This document shows, one piece after another, positions 11,396 to 23,037 of a stretch of 64,000 bases of DNA. The translations under genes were made by a program, and so were the position numbers. The notes under the pieces were generated by a model. The model made no database searches, was not told the DNA's origin, and saw only the letters and a program-made list of their open reading frames with translations. This stretch comes from Cylicocyclus nassatus (lineage: Eukaryota > Nematoda > Chromadorea > Rhabditida > Strongylidae): contig CATQJL010000001.1 in NCBI GenBank assembly GCA_958299035.1, forward strand, positions 31,111,554 through 31,175,553. Reading direction: 5' to 3'. Numbering within the stretch: position 1 is the stretch's first letter; the number at the start of each line of letters is the position of its first letter.

Positions 11396-12074
11396 TCTTC
11401 CAAATCTGGCGGACTCGCGCCGGGCAAATTTCTCCGGCGCGGCTCTGCCAAATCTGCCGTACCTCCGGAGCAGAAATGGCGTACCTTTGCAGCAGGGCCG
11501 GAGAAGCGTCCCATTTGCCTGCCAGTGATGTCACCGCGACGGACCGCCCATTTGCCCCGCTCTCATTGGTCAACTAGTCCGGCGCGACTCTGGCAGATTC
11601 GGACTGTCCGGCGAAGGGGTCCGGTCGATTGTCTGAGATAGTAGTGAGCAGAAACTGCACACTGCACACTGCAATGCAACTGCATCCATGCAGTTGCAGC
11701 TCCTCCCCGCTGGTCTGCCAAGGGGGACGAGCGATTCAAAACTCGTCCGCGCTCTCAAGACAGGGTCCCCAGAAATTGGGTTTTTGTGAATTTTGGAGAG
11801 TTTGAAGTTCGGAACTGTAGCCAGGGCCACGGAAAGGCCTTGGAATGACGAAAACATGGGGGGCCAAATTCTGGATGGACGCTGCTTTTGAAGGCAGTGT
11901 CCCAGCAAATTTTGTATTTCCATCTTTTTGCATGGAGTTTTGAAACGAGTGCAAAGACCTTTTTTGGGGCCTTTGCCCAACTTCCAAAAGGCAGCTCGGA
12001 CGAGAATTCCAAAAGTTGGGAGGCCGTGGCGCAAATATCCTACTGCCCGTAATTTGTGCTTTGGATAGCATGCA

Positions 12075-13190
12075 CATGCGGGAGAGAGCTCGTGGGCAGG
12101 GCCCGGCACAGATCGTCTGGAAGCAGGCTGGACTTTGTTTTTGGAGCAAAAAGCAGAGGGGATTTCGTTTTTGACGAATCGGGGCCGAGCACAAAGAATA
12201 AGCGCCATTTAGTCGAACACAAGCTTTTCGGACAGGTTATCACACGTTTGACATGCTTTATCGTATATGTGCTTAGGCATACCTCGCGCGATTTCGTCAA
12301 ATCGCTACATCCATGCGACTTGGCAGTTTGCCAGAATTCTACAAATCAACCGTGCGCGGATCTTAAATGCATAGGCGCAAAGCCTTCCTAAGTTATAGCA
12401 AAACCATTAAGTGTGGCCTATGCAAAGCGCCCTTACGACCAGATATGAAGAGTCGCTGCAGTGTCAGATCGCGCAGCGACTGGAATCGCGCGAGGTATGC
12501 CTTAGGCCTATGGCGGAAAGTGCGCGCGATTTGAAAGCAATGCTAAAATAAACAAATTGCTTGTTTACAGCGCACACAGATTCATATGGCACCGAAATTT
12601 AACCGTATACTTGAAAAATTATTTGAGGAATCACATAAGTTTCGGATCTTTTTAGCATGGACGGATTCCGCGGTCAAGAATCTATGCCTGAGCATAGAAA
12701 CATTTTTATATCACTCCCTGTCCGTCGTTTTTTACCCTCTTCTTTTTTCGAAAATCGCCTTATCAGATATCGCGCCCCAGCGTCAACTTTCCTGCATCCT
12801 CCCCTTTTGAATTTTCATTCTCAGTTCTAGCTTTTTTTCAATATTTTAACGATTTCTTCCATTCTTCTTTCTTCTCCTTCTCCTTTCTTCAGCTCATGAC
12901 TTATTTTGATCGTTTTGTTACCATGTAGGGCTTTGTAAAACGAAATTCTGTGGATTTCGTGGTTTCCTTTGAGAGTTTGACCTGATACGCGAGATTCTCA
13001 GCTCGCAGCAGGTAAATGGTTTTGTCAAGAACTACATAGATGAGTATGCAAGGATTCACCAACAGGAGGGGGGGTAGAGCAAGGGTCAAAGGGACTTCGT
13101 GAAATTTTCGAAAGTCAGAGGGGACTTCGTTTCCAAAAAGCCTAGAAACGGACTCGTGCCGGGCCCTGCTCGTGGGGTGTCGCGCCAAAT
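12075..13190. repeat. Possible degraded inverted-repeat element
   Basis: GCTCGTGGGCAGGGCCCGGCAC near 12088 is answered by the inverted sequence near 13160-13180, with further similarity inward (AAAGCAGAGGGGA-TTCGTTT). An inner pair, AGGCATACCTCGCGCGATT near 12275 and its inverse near 12485, is also present. No transposase seen. Confidence 0.5.
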
Positions 13191-13403
13191 GGTAGGCAAA
13201 GTCGCAAGGGCTATTTTTCGGCCCAGGGGGAACATCAACTAGCCGGACTGCCCCTACAGGTCAGTGGGAGGACCAGAAGCCCCATTATAGCAATATCTCC
13301 TAGGGCGCGGATCTGCCGGGACATGCCTATAAGCATCTCTAAATCTTTTCAACAGTTGCACGTGCTCAATTGAAAACACATTTTAATTGAATTTTAGTTC
13401 AAA

Positions 13404-13901
13404 CTAGCTTGCTTACCCGGCTCCGCTCGGCCCTGTCAAAAGAATTAAAGGTCTCATCCCTATCGGTGTACAACCTTCCCCTGCCCGCTTTATGCCAATT
13501 CCCCCTGTTCCCACTGTGTCAGTAATCAGCATGGTCACTTACTCCCCTGTGCCAACTCCCAGCCCCATAGGAACTTTGCAAAAGATCGACAAAATCGATA
13601 AAGTTAATCGATAATTCAAAACTAACATTGTATTCGTAATGAGCATGCTCGCTTACCCGCCTGTGCCAATTCCAGCCCCGTAGCTCGAACTTTGCAAAAA
13701 AATCTATAAAAATCGATAAAATCTATATCGGTCGATAACGAAAAGTAGCTCATGACACGCTGGAACTCCTTGAAGTGTATGTGTGCCAAGTTTGGTTCAA
13801 ATCGGTTAAAAAATAAAATTTTCGAATCCGCACATACGTACACACATACAAACATACAGACAGACATACATACAAACAGACAATCAGCTTTATATATAAG
13901 A
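13404..13901 (-). mobile_element. Complete small non-autonomous Helitron, family 1
   Basis: Minus-strand 5' end A|TCTTATATATAAAGCTGA (13901) and 3' end with a GGGC-GAGC-GAGCCGGG hairpin, then TAAGCAAGCTAG|T (13404). Host A and T flank it as expected. It holds two to three iteron units with ATCGATAAAATCGAT tracts and the shared block CCAAGTTTGG-TC-AATCGG. Non-coding; mobilisation by a family-1 Rep-helicase is inferred. Confidence 0.85.
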
Positions 13902-14155
13902 TTCCAAGAGGAATCAAACTGCCACACGATTCTAAAGAGCGGTCTACATACTACTAGGCCCACAGAAAGTTATAGCTGCCGCGTAGCGGCACTTTGGACT
14001 TGTTAAGAATAAAGCAAGTTGTACTTTTTGCATATCGTCGTCAATCCTCAAATACAATAAATGTGCAGAAGCGCTGAGCCTTCAATTTGTTCGACAACCT
14101 AGCTTAGAGACGTTTACAACGATGAAACATGGCTTTGGTGGAAGGGCTGCACATA

Positions 14156-14634
14156 CTCAGACAAATAACCGGAACTTCCGTAGAGCGTTTGCGGAAGTTC
14201 CGCCGGGTTACCTCGGGAGTGTAAACGTGCTGCGGAAGTTCCGAAATGATGTCCTGTGGAAGTTCCGAAGGATGCCAACTACAACAGCAAAGGGGAATAC
14301 CGAAGCGAAATTTGAACCTTACTCTATTGACTGTGAGACTCACCTACTATCCTCTGCACTACGACTGACACGTTCAATAATGCACTCTAGTCGTTGGCGA
14401 GGCAACATCATATTAGACAACACATTCAAAACCCTGCGGAAATCCTGGCAGGCCAAAGTGCTGCGGAACCTCTGGCATTTTTCGGAATTACCGCAGGATA
14501 TTGAAGGAGGTCCTGCGGGAGTTCCGGTTTTCAACCAGTTTGGCATGAAAATCCCGAGTTCCGATTCTCAACGTTTTTATCGGAATTTCTGCAAATTTGG
14601 CTTGTCCTGCGGAAGTTCCGGTGATTTGTCTGAG
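14156..14634. mobile_element. MITE (copy 1) with 25-bp TIRs and TA duplication
   Basis: TIR CTCAGACAAATAACCGGAAC at 14156 is matched inverted at 14634 with one or two mismatches, and TA flanks both ends (14154-14155, 14635-14636). The interior is rich in the palindrome CGGAAGTTCCG. A second copy lies at 17816-18301. Tc1/mariner-type by target site; no transposase. Confidence 0.8.
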
Positions 14635-14934
14635 TATAGTTAATCCAATCTATGCATTGAAAAAATCATTCAGCAACAATCTTTGCGCTTCCATCTTTCG
14701 TGTAGTAGCAACTTCTAGCTTGCTCTCTCTGAATGCTTGGTGCAGTCCGAGAGTCATGTGCATATCATGCAAGACAAAAGTCCCGGTAACATTGTGCTCC
14801 TAGCAGGTCAAATAATAGGTTTTTTAGGGAAAAAGATCGTTGATATAGAGTTTGGGTGACAATCAGTGGCCACTGCACTAAAATAATGGCTGAGCCATGC
14901 ATCCAATTTAATCAAACTGTATCGCAAATCCCCG

Positions 14935-15125
14935 GGTGTAGGACGATTCGCACGACCGTAATGCTTTCCACACAGGACCACCGCCGCGCGCGACACACCC
15001 TGCGGCGGCTTTTGCCTAGGCAAAACAGGGGGAGGAAAGGTTTGCGGCGTGCATTACATGTTATGACAAGTAAAATCAGGGAGACGCTGGAGACCGCCCG
15101 TGCGAAAAGACCGTCTCCCCAAATC
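14935..15125 (+). repeat. Dispersed repeat, copy 1
   Basis: Matches 56760-56950 inverted: GGACCACCGCCGCGCGCGACA, then CCCTGCGGCGGCTT, GGGAGGAAAGGTTTGCGGCG and GAGACCGCCCGTGCGAAAAGACC are shared. One frame reads through a basic, Arg-rich stretch in both copies (RPPVRKD-LP), so this may be a coding relic of an unidentified element. Confidence 0.7.
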
Positions 15126-16082
15126 CCCAGCTATAAAGTAGTCGAACCTTGCAGATTTGAACGACTAAAATCTTGATCTTTGATGTCTTGCCTTCAAAAG
15201 CTGCTGCACAGGCCGCCTTTCCCAAGTTGGAAGACAGTTTTAGCCGTTACCGATAATGAAGCTGGAGCCGATGAGAAATTCGAAGGTAGTGGTTGCGTGC
15301 TGACATTAAAAACACCAACCTTGAGCCCATTTTGACGGAAAAATGTATCACACCGCATTTTACGACTACCTCTCATTTTCATTTATCGCTGGCAAAAGCA
15401 GGCAATCATATCATAGTTATCTAGGCTAGGAGAACGGCCGTAATTACAAGGAAAATGTTTTAAGCAGTACCTCGGCAATACGGAACATCTTAGTAGGTTG
15501 CTTATCATTTGGGTATGTCCCTGCGAGTCATTGCACGCTTTGAGTGACGAGACGGATGGGACGCATCTTGGATCTTTGCATTGACAAGGAAAGTATGGTC
15601 ACTTCTTCTGCTTAATTTGATAAACAGAAGGAGTGTTGCATTTTACACTGCGTCTTGTTTCTTTTTCATGGGCTTGACTATTTGCGTTTTGCGCTTGGAT
15701 ATCGATAATTGCATTCGAATCTATTGGCAACTTTATTCACTTACTCCATCCGACGGCTTGCAAAGATTTGCACATACACAATCTTTGTCCGCCTGTAAAC
15801 GTCGCTCTGCAAAGCTCTCGCTTCTGTTTGCATATATTCCCGCCTGCGCTTCTGCTACAATTTCTTCACGGACCCGATACCTTGCTACCTGTGAAAACGC
15901 ATCTTGTATGCGTCATTATTTTGTAACGCAATCACTGGTCATTATCTGCACTTACCCGCATCAACCAATATCTACACTTGTTGCGCACATAATGGTAGCG
16001 ATGCGTTTATCTTCATAACCCTAGAACATCGTTTAACTCGCAAAGTTAGCTATTAAGAGATTAAAATGAGAGAGTGCTAATG
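15126..16082. other. No gene recognised
   Basis: One 145-codon frame at 15581-16018 (plus) has no recognisable domain and no splice context I can defend. No repeats shared with the window. Confidence 0.4.
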
Positions 16083-16084
16083 TA

Positions 16085-16299
16085 CCCTAATTTCACGTAC
16101 AAGGCGCGGGGGATTTTTCTCCAAAATCTACCAGCCCAAACATGCCAAAGGACTTTGCAACCAAAGAACCCTATGCGGTGCTGTATATTGCTTGAGAGAA
16201 TCGTGCGGCATAAGGATCGCTTTGCAAAATACAGTGAAGCGGCTGAGAGACTTAATTGAAAAATCGAAAAAGCTGCGCCTTGTACGCGTGAAATTGGGG
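16085..16299. mobile_element. Short MITE with ~35-bp TIRs and TA duplication
   Basis: CCCTAATTTCACG-TACAAGGCGC at the left is matched inverted by GCGCCTTGTACGCGTGAAATTGGGG at the right. TA lies at 16083-16084 and 16300-16301. Non-coding. Confidence 0.75.
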
Positions 16300-16301
16300 T
16301 A

Positions 16302-17010
16302 GTAGGTAAACCTACACCTTCTGTAGCTATGTCGCACTTTCTGAGCTGATGTACAAGGTCATCATACACCCCTCATTCGCCTTCCGTCACTGGTTGCGCG
16401 CATCGTTTAGGACTATTTTTGCTCTTCCCATATACCGTGTGATGCTGCGCCCGAACTGCGTAACAATCTAAAATGAATTCGGAGTAGCAGCTCACGGAAT
16501 AAGTCGTGCATTACGTACCTTGTAGACCATTTAATTTTTTAAAGCTCACTCTGCGCTTTGGCAAAATGTTCGGCAAGTCGGTACCCTCCTTGTTTGCCAC
16601 AAACAACACATATCTCGCGCCCTCATTTGGATTCTCCGGATAAAACAGGTCTGCAAATTTTTTCCTGATGACAAACATATATGAAATCGGACTATGATGC
16701 TTCGCAAACCTTCATGCGACTTTTGGGACTTTTACGACTTTTAAACCTTATGTTGTGCTCGCTCTTTAGTCTATTTAGTTCCTTCGCCGTATTTCCCACC
16801 TCCAAACATTGCGATATCTAGCGGATAAACGAAGACGGAAAGCCATTTGCAAATCGACTAAGTGAGAATACATTAGTACTTTTAGGAAGTAAAAGATTTT
16901 AGACATAAGAAAAGATTTGTTGAATATGTGGTAGGTAATTGAGTGACAATAAACTTTTCAGGCATACAGGAAAGAAATCTGGGAAAACTTTTATTGCAAT
17001 AGCTAACGAA
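16302..17010. other. No gene or element recognised
   Basis: AT-rich stretch without a convincing frame, repeat or terminal motif. Confidence 0.4.
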
Positions 17011-17275
17011 TATCCTACTATAACAACGCACTAAGGCCGTCAGTCTTTTGTGTATGTGTCCGTGTGAAAATCTGTCTGTCACGAAATTCATAGAGGAAGC
17101 TGCAGCTAAGCTATCGGGCTGCAATTTTGCATAACATACGTGCAAGCGTGTAGACCCACCATGCGCAAGGACGAGCCGGTTCGATAAGCGGGTCCCTCTA
17201 AATTTGCGCGTCAAACAGGTCCACGTGCCTTTTAGGACGCAAAACTGGGTCGCTAATTCGACTTTATGCAAAGTT
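17011..17275 (+). mobile_element. Helitron family-2-like 5' fragment
   Basis: It begins TCCTACTATAACAACGCACTAAG, the degenerate counterpart of the family-2 start TCATGACTTATAATAACGG. It continues with the GTCTGTCTGTCACGAAATTC and CAATTTTGCATA blocks found in the copies at 29.9-32.2 kb, here in the opposite orientation. The 3' end was not identified. A GC hairpin near 17690 (TCCGCGAAGCGGA) may be a remnant. Confidence 0.6.
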
Positions 17276-17815
17276 ATGATTTGCCTGACAAATAACTTTG
17301 CGCGCCATGAATTCTAGCCCAAAAAATGCTCAAAAAGTTTGCTTTTTTGCGAAAACAGCGCCAAAAAGTGATGAACGCGTAGATAGTCGATTTGACAAGG
17401 TTTTATTTTGAAAAAAAACTGAAAAGATTTTTGCACTGAAATGTAGCCTAAGATGACTATTATCCTTATGACGGTTATCAAACTAAAATAAATTCAGTAA
17501 TCCGTTCAAATTCGCGTTTGTTTCCTTGCAACAAAGTTTGTTTTTCTCAAAATCATCTTAAATGGACATGCTTCATGAATGAACAGTTGTTTACGATTCA
17601 TTTGTGATGCTCAGCATCGCGTGGTGAGTATAAAGCCATTCTCATGCGAACATGAGAAAGGTATACGGATAGGGAGCCAGTGCGTATTTCCGCGAAGCGG
17701 AGGTTAACAATAATGATGGTTAACAATAATTCTGAATTGCAACTACTTAATCGCCACGATACTAATCGGTTCCTTAAGCGATTCCTTTAGTCTGATACTT
17801 TACTCCCACCTCCTT
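17276..17815. other. No gene recognised
   Basis: AT-rich. It may include the eroded interior of the preceding Helitron-like fragment. No long frame. Confidence 0.4.
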
Positions 17816-18301
17816 CTCAGACAAATGACCGGAACTTTTGCAGAGCGCTTGCGGAGGTTCCGCCGGGTCACCTGCGAAAGCTTCGTAAACGTGCTGCGGA
17901 AGTTCCGAAATGAGGTCCTACGGATGTTCCAAAGAATGCCAACCATAATAGCAAAAAAAGAACACCGAAGCAAGATTTGAACCTCACTCTAATCTCTACC
18001 CTACGGCTGACACGTTCGATAATGCACTCTAGTTGTTGGCGAGGCAACATCACAAGACAACACATTCAAAGTCCTGCGGAAGTTGTGGCCGACACAAGTG
18101 CTGCGGAACCTCTGGCATTTTTCGGAATTTCTGTAGGATTTTGAAGAAAGTTCTGCGGAAGTTTTTTTTTCAACCACTTTGGCATGAAAATCCCGCGAAA
18201 GTTCCGATTTTCAACGTTCTCACTTTTGCAATAGTGAGCAAAATCCTGCGGAACATTGCAGATTTGGCTTGTCCTGCGGAAGTTCCGATGATTTGTCTGA
18301 G
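17816..18301. mobile_element. MITE (copy 2), same family as 14156-14634
   Basis: Same TIR start CTCAGACAAAT-ACCGGAAC and same internal order of CGGAAGTTCCG motifs, with diverged and partly deleted interior. Flanks are TT on both sides rather than TA. Orientation is the same as copy 1. Confidence 0.75.
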
Positions 18302-18490
18302 TTCTTGGCCTATCCAATTGACGGTGGTGATGAAAACTAGCAAAAATAATAAGCTTAAGCACGATACGATATAGGTAAAAGAAAGGTTATGCTGTTTTTC
18401 CATTTGCATCCGTCATCTTCTGCGAAGTTGTGGTTGCAATCATTGTCTTCATTGTGCTTATCAGGCTTCTTAGGAGTATGATTTGCCTAA

Positions 18491-18691
18491 GGCCCCGGAC
18501 AGACTTCACGCGACTTAATCGTCGCGATCTAATCGCCAAGATTACCATTCATTTTCATTCACATTCAAAAATTTCGGGCTGGAAAAGTATCACAACCGAA
18601 TGCAAGTTGATCTGCATGGAATGATGTTGTAACAGTTGTCTCGTCGCGATTCAGTCGCGACGGTCAAATCGCGTGAAGTCTGCCCGGGGCC
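18491..18691. mobile_element. PIF/Harbinger-like MITE, 201 bp
   Basis: The 26-bp TIRs differ at two positions (GGCCCCGGACAGACTTCACG at left, inverted at right with G for A). Flanks are TAA and CAA, close to the 3-bp TWA duplication of PIF/Harbinger. Just inside, CGTCGCGAT / ATTCAGTCGCGACG extends the symmetry. GGCC-type TIRs fit the superfamily. Confidence 0.7.
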
Positions 18692-19439
18692 CAAAGGTTA
18701 TGAATGTGTGTGTGATCTCATGGTGAAAGTAAATAATGTATATTCACTAACAGGTAAAGCTATTTATTTATTTATTTATTTATTCATACGCTCTATGGCG
18801 TTCCTTACAAAAAGAACAAGAGAAAAAAAATACACACACAGTAAATCGAACAACCCCAGTCAAGGTCCACCGTGCCGTTGGGTCCATACCTTTAAATTAG
18901 TTAAGAAGTATGTTTGATAGAGCTTGCATGTGACTGCTCTGGACTACAATAGTCATAAAGATGTGATCATGGAGATGGTACCCATGCCCCCATTACTGCT
19001 AGCAAAACGTCCCTGAGATAAACTATCTAACTCAGGATTGCATGGTGGATATACTCCACCGCATGAGGCTAATAGGAAGAGTCAGTTACTCGAGAATACT
19101 TGATTAATAAGAAGTGTTGTAATGGAACATTGTAATCGAGAAGATCAATAGGTTGCTGCAAGTTGTGGAGGTGGTGATCCTTCGTACGCTAGCAAAGTGC
19201 TCTCGAAATACCAAAGTAAGCAAAGCGGGCTTGGTCAGTAGAGTAGCAGAAAAAAAAACCTTGCCCAAAAGAATTCCGGGGAGAGACCAATGCTCCGAGA
19301 GAAAATCAACAAAATTCCGCGTTAATAACTCAACTAGAGCAAGTCAGCAAGCTTTAAAGGTTGGGAAAAGGAAGATTGTTGTTCAGGCCTGCACTAACAT
19401 GGTGGCTTGATATGGGTTATAAGGCCTTGACCATACCCT

Positions 19440-19760
19440 GCCGGTGTTATCGACACCGCCAGTGCCACCCGCGTCACCGGCGCCGCCGACGTCACCAGTG
19501 TCACCCGCGCCACCCATGCCCCCAGCGCCACCGCCTTTGAGCGGTAACACTGGGAACATGAGCAACACGAGCAACACCAGCAACATCGGCAACACCGGCA
19601 ACACGAGCAACACCGGCAACATCGGCAACACAAGCAACATGAGCAACACCACCGGCAACATCGGCAACATGAGCAACACCGGCAACATCAACACCGGCAA
19701 CACAAGCAACAACGGCAACATAGCAACACCGGCAACAAGAGAATACAGGCAACATGGGCA
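19440..19760 (-). repeat. Minisatellite in the LINE A 3' region
   Basis: About 24 copies of a 9-bp unit (GGCAACAYC and AGCAACACG variants on the plus strand), preceded by GCCACC/GTCACC-type triplets from 19440. It opens long low-complexity frames on both strands, which are not genes. Confidence 0.85.
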
Positions 19761-20197
19761 ACACAGGCAAAGTATGGCCAAAGCCTAAGAAATGCAGAAA
19801 GAAATAGTATATGTAGAAAGACGAATCTCAGTGCCCGTGTTCGCTCGAATATGGCAAAACAGATGTCGGACTACCATCGCACGTATGAGAATGTTGATGT
19901 TGATGCTGATACAGTTGATGCCGCACAAGGAAATAGAGATTCAGTTGCAGTCCAGACGGTAGATGGAGCATAAAATATCAGCCATAATTCATACAGCACA
20001 AAATAGTCACCAGACAAGAAAGCGCTCATGAGCCAGATCTGAAAAAGAAACATTAGAACAAACTCAAAACAGAGAAAAGACAAAGGTTATAAAAAAAGGC
20101 TATATAAAAAAAAACCACATCGTAGACTTCTTAATTCAGACAGGCTATGGCTATGGCTTCTACCTGAATCAAATACTTACAAAAGAAAACGAAAACA

Positions 20198-21721
20198 TCA
20201 GCACAAGTACGAATCACTCTCAACAGATTTGGGAATTCCTGACTTTTCTAGAGCTTTCTTGAAAGCCCGACTAGTATTAGCCGACTGCAACTTAGCGGGC
20301 AGTCGTCTAAACCAGCGAGCACATCGATAGAATAAAAAATTGAAAAGGCCAGAATAGCAGTGTTTATCCAGTCTAGGGTAGTGAAGATTGAAGCCTGCTA
20401 CCCTGGAACTTACAGGTCTGAAGACCCAAAAGCTGCTGGCAGGAAGGTCAATCTCTTTCCGCAGTATCGCAAAACAAAAAACTAAGTCAGCAATAATTCT
20501 TCTACATTTCAGTGATTGCAAACCAAAGAGTCTCAAGCGCTCATTGTAATCTGGTTTGGACCTATCTTGCATATTATGAGACATGCGAAAAAAGACCATC
20601 CGTGTAAAAACATGTTGAACTCTTTCAATCTTAACGATATCTTTCTTTGTGGAGGGGTTCCATACTTGAGAACAATATTCAAGATGTGGTAGCACATAAG
20701 CCTTATATAGTCTGGTCAAAACAACTGGATTAGAGGAGCGAATAACACGAAAGATTGAAAAAAGAATAGAATATGCTTTTTTGACAGCAGAATCAATATG
20801 TTTGGAAAAATTTAATTGAGGATCAACAAAGACACCTAAGTCTTTGACCAGTGGGCAAGCTACCAAATCTATTCCATTGATTTCATATTTGTCTGGATTA
20901 ATTTTGCCCAGATGCAAAAATGAGCATTTGTTCGGATTGACAGAAAGGCCGTTAGAAGAAGCCCACGTATTTAGTTTATTTAGGGATTGTTGCATCGATG
21001 TATGCACATCAAGGAAATCATATTCATTGTAAGATGCATACAGTTTGATATCGTCCGCATAGATCTGGACATCAATTCCGTTCAAGTCAATTAGAGCGGG
21101 TAGTTCAAAGGTGAAAATCAAAAAGAGAAGCGGAGAAAGCACACCTCCTTGAGGAACTCCACTAGTGCAACGGTACTCATTGGAAAACGACTGTCCAACT
21201 TTGATGGTCATATATCGGTCTTGAAGGTAAGAGCGAAACCAGTTCAGAAGATTGCCAGAAATGCCAAACTTCTGGAGTTTCATTATCAAGACATTATGGG
21301 GAATCTTGTCAAAGGCCTTTGAAAGATCAACATATATTATATCAACTGATTTTCCAGTGTTAAGAGCTTTTCTCCAGTCAAAAACGCTTTTAACAAGATT
21401 AGTAGTAGTAGATCTTTTAGAAACGAAGCCATGTAATTGAGGTGGAATTCCATAACATTTCTTGATCCAAGAAAGCAGCTTTTTCCTTATAATTTTTTCC
21501 ATCACTTTGACTGGAGTTGAAGTTAGACTTATAGGACGAAAATCAGACACTTTAACGGCAGTACTAATTTTTGGGATAGGCACAACCACTGATTTTTTCC
21601 ATATAATTGGCACTTCCCCGAAATACATGGAGAGATTGAACAAGTCCGAAAGGGGTTTGGAAAGTACATCCGCACATTTTTTTAGACTATAGGCGGTATA
21701 CCATCGTAGGGTTCGGTACAA
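20198..21721 (-). pseudogene. LINE A ORF2, reverse-transcriptase half
   Basis: The 507-codon frame encodes the RT domain of a non-LTR retrotransposon, which copies element RNA at a nicked target. Visible motifs are FRPISL (about residue 61), YVDLSKAFDK (about 130), SGVPQGGVLSPLLF (about 187) and the catalytic YADD (about 221), followed by VKDLGVFVD. The C-terminal region has RVQHVFTRM and LFGLQSLKCRR blocks typical of CR1/jockey-type elements. It is out of frame with the endonuclease half. At about 21685-21690 a TAC codon beside an A-run appears to have lost one base, giving GIPPIV-stop in the upstream frame. The first residues of this frame are not natural. RT catalytic residues are intact. 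Confidence 0.9.
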
Positions 21722-23037
21722 GAAGGATGCAAAAGTTTTAAAGCAATGCGAACATCAGATTCATGGAAGTAGACATTATCACAAGTCTGCTGAGGAGAGG
21801 TGTAATTCAGCGGACAGCATACATCATAACCATTTGCGAAAACACTAGCAAAATACTTCCCCAAAGCCTCTGCTCTATCAACATCATTGACACATTCTTT
21901 ACCAAACTCATCAACAACATTGGAAAAGCCTTTGGTCTGCAGTTTGCTTCGTATGTATCCGAAAAATCTCCTAGAATTTGCATAAGAAGACAACCGTCTT
22001 TCATAATTGGCCAAAAATTTTTTAAGATGAAAATCAAGATCAAGACAGACTTTTTTGTATAAGGCATTAGTCAAAGGATGCATTGAAGCATTAAACAAAT
22101 TTAGCTTTTGATCTAGAAGAGCACAGATGTGCTTGGGGTAATGAAAATCTGATGGACTGTTGATGGTTTGCATACATCCAAATTTGCCAAGTCCTTCGTA
22201 AACTTTGGAACAGAACCTATAATAGGCGTCGTCAAGGGAGGTATGCTTTACAAACAAAGAAGTCCAATCAAAAGTATAGAAATAATCATTTAATCCAGGA
22301 TAATCAAATTTGGGAAAGTCAGGTATAGGATATATCGTCTTAGCGGTGTAGCCAGCTTTTACATGAAATTCAATGATGTTGTTATCAGAAGAAGCAAGAG
22401 GGGGGAGTATTTTGACTTTGTTTACATTGTTTTTAGTAGAGAAAATCAAATCCAGAATATTGCTACCATGAGTAGGTTCGAGCACATACTGCTTGAACCC
22501 ACAATCCAGAAAAAACTCCATCAAGTTTTTTGAATTTTGGTCTATCGAGATGAAATCAATCCAGTTGACATGAAGGTTGAAATCTCCCAAAATAATCATA
22601 TCTGCAGTTTGTGAGGAGGTGAGATTAAGTAAAACATTCTTGAGCTCATCATTTTCATATCTTTTACAACAAGGTGGACGATATATTCCGATGAACCTCA
22701 CATAACTAGCATCCGAGGGGCACAGCAGGTCGATAGAAAGCAAATCAATGTCAAATACAGTGTGGTGATGCACTTTACCGATCGATATATTACCCTTAAC
22801 AATGCAGCAAACACCTCCTCCTGTACGCTTTGGCCTATCACTACGGTGAATCAGATAAGGTAAATTAGAGATTAATTCAGAATCACTAACCTTTGAAGAA
22901 AGCCAGGTTTCAGTTATGAATACCACATCAGGTTTGTACAAGCAAAGAAACGAGTGAAGGTGATCAATCTTGTTAACTAAACTGCGGGAGTTAAATAGAT
23001 AACATGTTAAGTAATCCATAGTACCATGCTCATTCAT
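21682..23037 (-). pseudogene. LINE A ORF2, apurinic-type endonuclease half
   Basis: The 451-codon frame encodes an APE-like endonuclease that nicks target DNA, plus the linker toward RT. Motifs in order are FNSRSLVNKID, ITETWL (metal-binding Glu), GGGVCCIV, IYRPP, GDFNLHV and SSDNNII. The last is normally SDH in this family. The catalytic His is Asn here (CAC to AAC on the coding strand), so nicking is probably lost. The start codon overlaps the ORF1 stop as ATGA, suggesting stop-restart translation. The frame ends where a 1-nt deletion separates it from RT. Confidence 0.9.

Noticed and set aside
10844..11641. 265-codon open frame
   Set aside because: Most of it is the 22-24-bp minisatellite, which keeps frames open on both strands; composition is low complexity and there is no domain.
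15581..16018. 145-codon frame as a host exon
   Set aside because: No known domain, no supported splice signals and no conservation visible; left unannotated.
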